Part shown: positions 60,001 to 64,000 of the stretch, piece by piece | Layout: each line of letters opens with the position of its first letter | How positions within the stretch are numbered: position 1 is the stretch's first letter | Source of the DNA: Aldrovandia affinis | Taxonomy: Eukaryota > Chordata > Actinopteri > Notacanthiformes > Halosauridae | Assembly: GCA_029706075.1 (NCBI GenBank) | Contig: JAINUG010000087.1 | Span: 186,001 to 250,000, forward strand | Direction: 5' to 3' | DNA length: 64,000 nucleotides | Notes under the pieces: model-generated | Told to the model about the DNA's origin: nothing | The model's database searches: none | Seen by the model: only the letters and a program-made list of their open reading frames with translations | Position numbers and translations under genes: made by a program

Positions 60001-60870
60001 AGCCCGCAAGGTTACTTAATTTCCGAAGACGCAGGCTATCTGTTTGTTCAGAGAATTTAGAAAAACTTTACTGGTGATAGAGCTTTCTCATACAGAGTCC
60101 CACTACTGTGGAACAACCTACCAAAACTGGTATGGGATCAGACATAGTCTCAATATTTAAGTCATAGCTAAAAACGCACCTCTACAGTCAGGCATACAAT
60201 CAATTATAGTCTAGACGGAACCGGAGATGCGTGCAGCCATAGTTTTGTGGGATGGGAAAATCCTTACTGTCACCTCTCAACAGCTGTGACCCCACATTTC
60301 TCCGGCACAGTTGATGGGTTTATTTCTTGCCCCTCTCATGACTGATTGTCGGCACAAACTTGCTGAGTTCCATCTCAAATGAGGCGGATCATCGCCGGCC
60401 TCGGAGAGTGGCTTGCCCCATAGAGACGGGCGGCGAGTTCGTGGGGGAGGGTTAATAAAATAGAGGGCATAATTGGCTTCCAAATTGGGGAGAAAATCGG
60501 GGAAAAATCTGAAACAAAATGTATAAGAACCCACCTGACACTTGTCCCAGCCTGCTACCCCATCCCAGGACCAGTGGTTTCAGTTGCCCAGAAATAACGA
60601 AGTCCCATATTGAATTGTCTTGCATATGGACTATGGACCCCTGTTGGTCATTCCACACTCAGACCCTGGGCCGGCCAGAGGAGAATGGGCTGCCACTCTT
60701 GGGTCTGGTTCCTCTTAAGGTTTCTTCCTATTTGGTCCACCTAGGGGGTTTCTCCTTGCCACTGTTGTCGAAGGCTGGTCTTTGTGGAGTTCAGTCCAGG
60801 GTCTGCTGTAACGTGTATTGTGACAAGTGTTTTGTAAAATGCACTATGCAAATAAAGTTTGTGTTAAGTA
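60000..60870 (+). mobile_element. non-LTR retroelement 3' end (LINE), split by a SINE
   Basis: Plus translation near 60075 gives GDRAFSYRVPLLWNNLPK, the C-terminal end common to fish L2/CR1-like LINE ORF2 proteins. The untranslated region resumes after 60525 with GGGTCTGGTTCCTCTTAAGG, TTTCTCCTTGCCACTGTTGT and the end AAATGCACTATGCAAATAAA. Its middle is occupied by the SINE at 60349-60522. The 34435 insertion is the reverse of the same 3' end. Confidence 0.7.
60349..60522 (-). mobile_element. 5'-truncated SINE (family B) inside a LINE end
   Basis: On minus: CGATGATCCGCC complement order, GCAAGCCACTCTCCGAGGCC complement, GGGGGAGGGTTAATAAAATA and the tail TTGGCTTCCAAATTGGGGAG. It matches the 3' half of the 41230 copy. 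The target duplication was not resolved. Confidence 0.75.
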
Positions 60871-61289
60871 TAAATCTGGTTGAGAAACAACGTCAAATGA
60901 CTACCAAGGGCTTGGACTTTACATCTTTATTTTGTTATGTACTCGTTTTCAATTTGGTATAATTCCACTGTCCTCGTTTCACAAATTGAACCAGGTTGGT
61001 ATTTGCTTCCCTCTGGTGGTGAAATATAGTACATTCATGTAAAACCCCCTTCAACCAATTACCAAGGACCAAAATCCCAAATCCAAACCATCATTCCCCA
61101 CAGCTTCCGTGTTCGCATACATGTTCTGTGCATTAACACAGTCCTTGAATAATCAAATAAATTGATATGAACTATGATTGTGTATAAAAATGAATCCATA
61201 CAGCAGTCGTGTCAAACGTGATTAATGTTCAGATCCCTTGCATTTTTTGAATCTGGGGAATTGATCAAATAAAAGAAGTCCCACACACC

Positions 61290-64000
61290 AATAACTTTTA
61301 ATTATTTTATTGTAAAAAAGGATAGCCACACAATTACAGGAGAACACCTGACCACACACAACAGTATTCCTCAAAAACACCCAAGACTGACCAGGGGAAG
61401 ATGTGCCAACACAATTTGAAAATCATGTGTCACTTATTTTAATAGAGCACCAGCGTGAGGTAGTCTTAACACATTATAAAACAGTGATCTTTCACCTACG
61501 GAGTAGTAATCAAATTTTTCTACCATTGGTTTAAAACTTCATCTACTTTGAGAACGGCAAGTTTCACATAAGTGCTGCCAACTCTGTACTTTATAAAACA
61601 TCTTTCACCTTCGGCAAACCCTGGCAAGGGAGGAACAAACAGAGCCACAAGAGCCATTCCGATCTAAATCCACACATCCAATCCCCAAATCAAAACCTCG
61701 GCTTTTCTGACAGACGACCGTGACAGCAAAAACAGAACAGAACTGAAGGAAAACCCACGGATGGAAGTTATCGCTTGTGTGGTCCAAGCTTATATGCACG
61801 TTCCCTTAAATGAGGGGGTTTAAATGTGCAACGCGGCTCCAAGCTAGGCCTACGTACAGAAGAGAGACAACAGCCTGAAGGCCTTCTGTTGAACTGGACC
61901 TGACAACATTCCTTATTGTGGGGCCAAATGTGTGGGCAAGGATACATGCTCCCAGGTGTCATGCTCGTGTTACTGTATTTAAGGGGAGCTAGAGGGGAAC
62001 CCCTCAATTTCAATACTTCAATTATGAAACATGCATATCTAATGGTGCCTTAACGTAAACAAGGAAAAGTAAACAAGTACAGAATTTTAAAATTAACGCC
62101 AGGGAAACGTTTTTTTCTCCGGTGGTCCAAAGGACAGTTTAGAAATGGTCTCACTAGTCTACGTAGGTTTCAGTTCCACCAACAGTTCAGAAACCCAAAT
62201 GATTGTGAACGGATGGGACTCTGATTTAACTCGTTCCAGAGGCCAAGACTGATAAAGATCCAAACTTGGGTTGGGTCAATTTACACCTTATACACCTTAC
62301 ACACACACGCACACCCTTCAGTTCACAGGGCTTACCTGGAAGATGATCCTCAACAGGGACATTCAAAAGTGCTGCAATCAAACATTTATTGAAAAACCTA
62401 TTATATTACACATTTACCTCTGTACAGACGAAAATACAACACACAGATCGGTAAATGCTAGAACTCCTGATGACCAATTCTGACACAATTGTACAGGTAT
62501 TGTACCATTTCTCAAAAAAAGTATCAGACCAAATCAAATGTATTCACAGGTTATGGGCCATTGGCACTTTAAGTGGACCTGACACTACCATAGTGAGAGC
62601 AACAGGGACATACAAAGGGCATAAAGGCTTACAGTGATCTCAAAATGAGCGATGGGTGATATCTAGTCTATCAGGACATTCCATGCAATGCAGGTTAAAA
62701 ACGTCCTGTCCAACCTTAATTGGCAGGAGAAGTAGATACTAATGAGTCAAGTGATTCCCTTGTGAAACGTCACGAGGCAAGTGTATTTTCGTTTCATATC
62801 TACAGCTAAATGGAACAGAAGGGGCGGTGCCAAGCCATTTGGCTGCTTTGCCTATGTACAAAATGGAGGTGTGCGACAGTATTTGGTTCAACAACTTATT
62901 AGGCTAGTATACTTTAAACATTGCTCAATGCCACTAAATCAACCTAGTAGTGAGTCATGCGAATAAAACACAGATCCCATTGGACATTTTTTTTCAATGT
63001 TAAACATTCCTCATTAATTGACACTACCGAGGTATGTGATAAGACCCCTAACCTACACAACGGAGTAAACCGCTAGGGAACGGACTTCCTTCCGGTGCCA
63101 TTTTGAATGACAGCGCGAGGACACGCCCTTAATCTTTCAGAGCCACAGTTTTATTGGGAGCATTTTCAACTGTCAGCACCTGAGTAAGAGGGGAACCTAA
63201 ACTAACAAAAACAGATGATCTACCGCTACAGAAAAGAAAGGTAAACTGTTGGAGAAAGGACTGCCCTTTGATTCCCAACAGTATGAAGTAGTTATCTTTG
63301 ATGGTTAGTCAGCTAAAACACATGCTCATAACCTGCTAAAATTGTAAAATCGCTTGTGTTTACTACAGCCATTGCCAACTTCTGACCAGGCTTGGTCTCG
63401 CCACCACTGGAAGCGTTTTAACTCTCTGATCACCCGAGCAGGATGCATGCTTTTCCATTCTGGCACAACTTTCACTGCTAGGGCACACAGATTCCAATCA
63501 CTGGCAGAGGCAGATAAAGGGTCGGTGTCAGTAGCAAACTACATTTTTGAGCAGTTGGCTTTATTTACTAGGCTGACAGACTAATCACATAATATCCTAA
63601 ACACTTTAACCAATCAAAGGGCAGCCATTTTTCCATCTCTTTGCGAATGGAAACTGGAACCAGGTCTGCAGTTCTGCATGGTTCCAGTTGACTGTGAAAA
63701 AAACAATACTGGCCTCTACACACAGAAAACAGGCAAGTCACCATGGAAACAAACCAATGAGGTAATGATGTAATTACGGGCGTAGGCCACGGATAGGCTT
63801 ATGGTCTAGAGCCGTGCCCTCACGCTTCGAGCCGTGGACCTTAAAGAGCTTTTTCCTGAAAACTCTCAGCAGTATACTGCATGGAGCTTGAAATGCACAA
63901 TTTTTCAGAAAACAAAACAAAACAAAACCAAAACCAAAAAAACAGTATTTGAAAACTAACCCCAGGGACGATGTTAAGTTGGGTGCATCAAGTGCGAACC
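61290..64000 (-). other. possible long 3'UTR of an unidentified minus-strand gene
   Basis: A minus-strand AATAAA lies near 61,305 at the left border. The following 2.7 kb is repeat-poor, non-coding on both strands and evenly AT-rich, as long vertebrate 3'UTRs are. The coding part would lie beyond the right edge. In human the genes upstream of FRS2 are YEATS4, LYZ and CPSF6, but nothing here identifies one of them. Confidence 0.3.

Overview
The window is nuclear DNA of a ray-finned fish. Split vertebrate genes with GT-AG introns sit among Tc1/mariner and hAT DNA transposons, L2-type LINE ends, V-SINEs with an L2-like tail, tRNA-headed SINEs and many simple repeats. The repeat mix suggests a non-percomorph teleost; I cannot name the species.

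Three host genes, all on the minus strand, are recognised from their protein sequence. At the right is frs2, the FGF receptor substrate 2 adaptor: five coding exons at 39095-43354, a probable first untranslated exon near 57121-57340 and a 3'UTR reaching to about 37.57 kb. In the middle is cct2, the beta subunit of the TRiC/CCT chaperonin: 16 coding exons at 23766-37164 that join in phase into 535 residues. At the left edge is the 5' half of rab3ip (Rabin8, a guanine-exchange factor for Rab8): coding exons at 8715-8984, 7892-8117, 2585-2967 and 1354-1431, with a probable first untranslated exon near 19506-19730. The transcriptional order frs2, cct2, rab3ip matches human chromosome 12q15, but lrrc10 and best3, which lie between CCT2 and RAB3IP in human, are not seen here.

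The strongest observation is a 5'-truncated tRNA-derived SINE inserted inside a coding exon of rab3ip, at the start of the Sec2 coiled coil that carries the exchange activity. It has a perfect 9-bp target-site duplication. Removing the SINE and one duplication copy restores an exact 96-bp, 32-codon exon. As sequenced, this allele should be cut short before the Rab8-activating domain. A second oddity is the last frs2 exon, where the frame steps four times in the same direction within a C/G-rich stretch while conserved signalling motifs lie on both sides. That looks more like lost homopolymer bases in the assembly than gene decay.

The rest is introns and intergenic DNA. It holds two tRNA-SINE families (several copies with 14-17 bp duplications), three hAT-type MITEs (each with a perfect 8-bp duplication), Tc1 remnants including a nested insertion, a near-perfect 36-bp inverted repeat, minisatellites, a 145-bp GT run beside a cct2 splice donor, and a GA-rich array beside an frs2 donor. 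About 61.3 kb to the right edge looks like the 3'UTR of another gene that I cannot identify. I saw no rRNA, tRNA gene, CRISPR array or LTR element.
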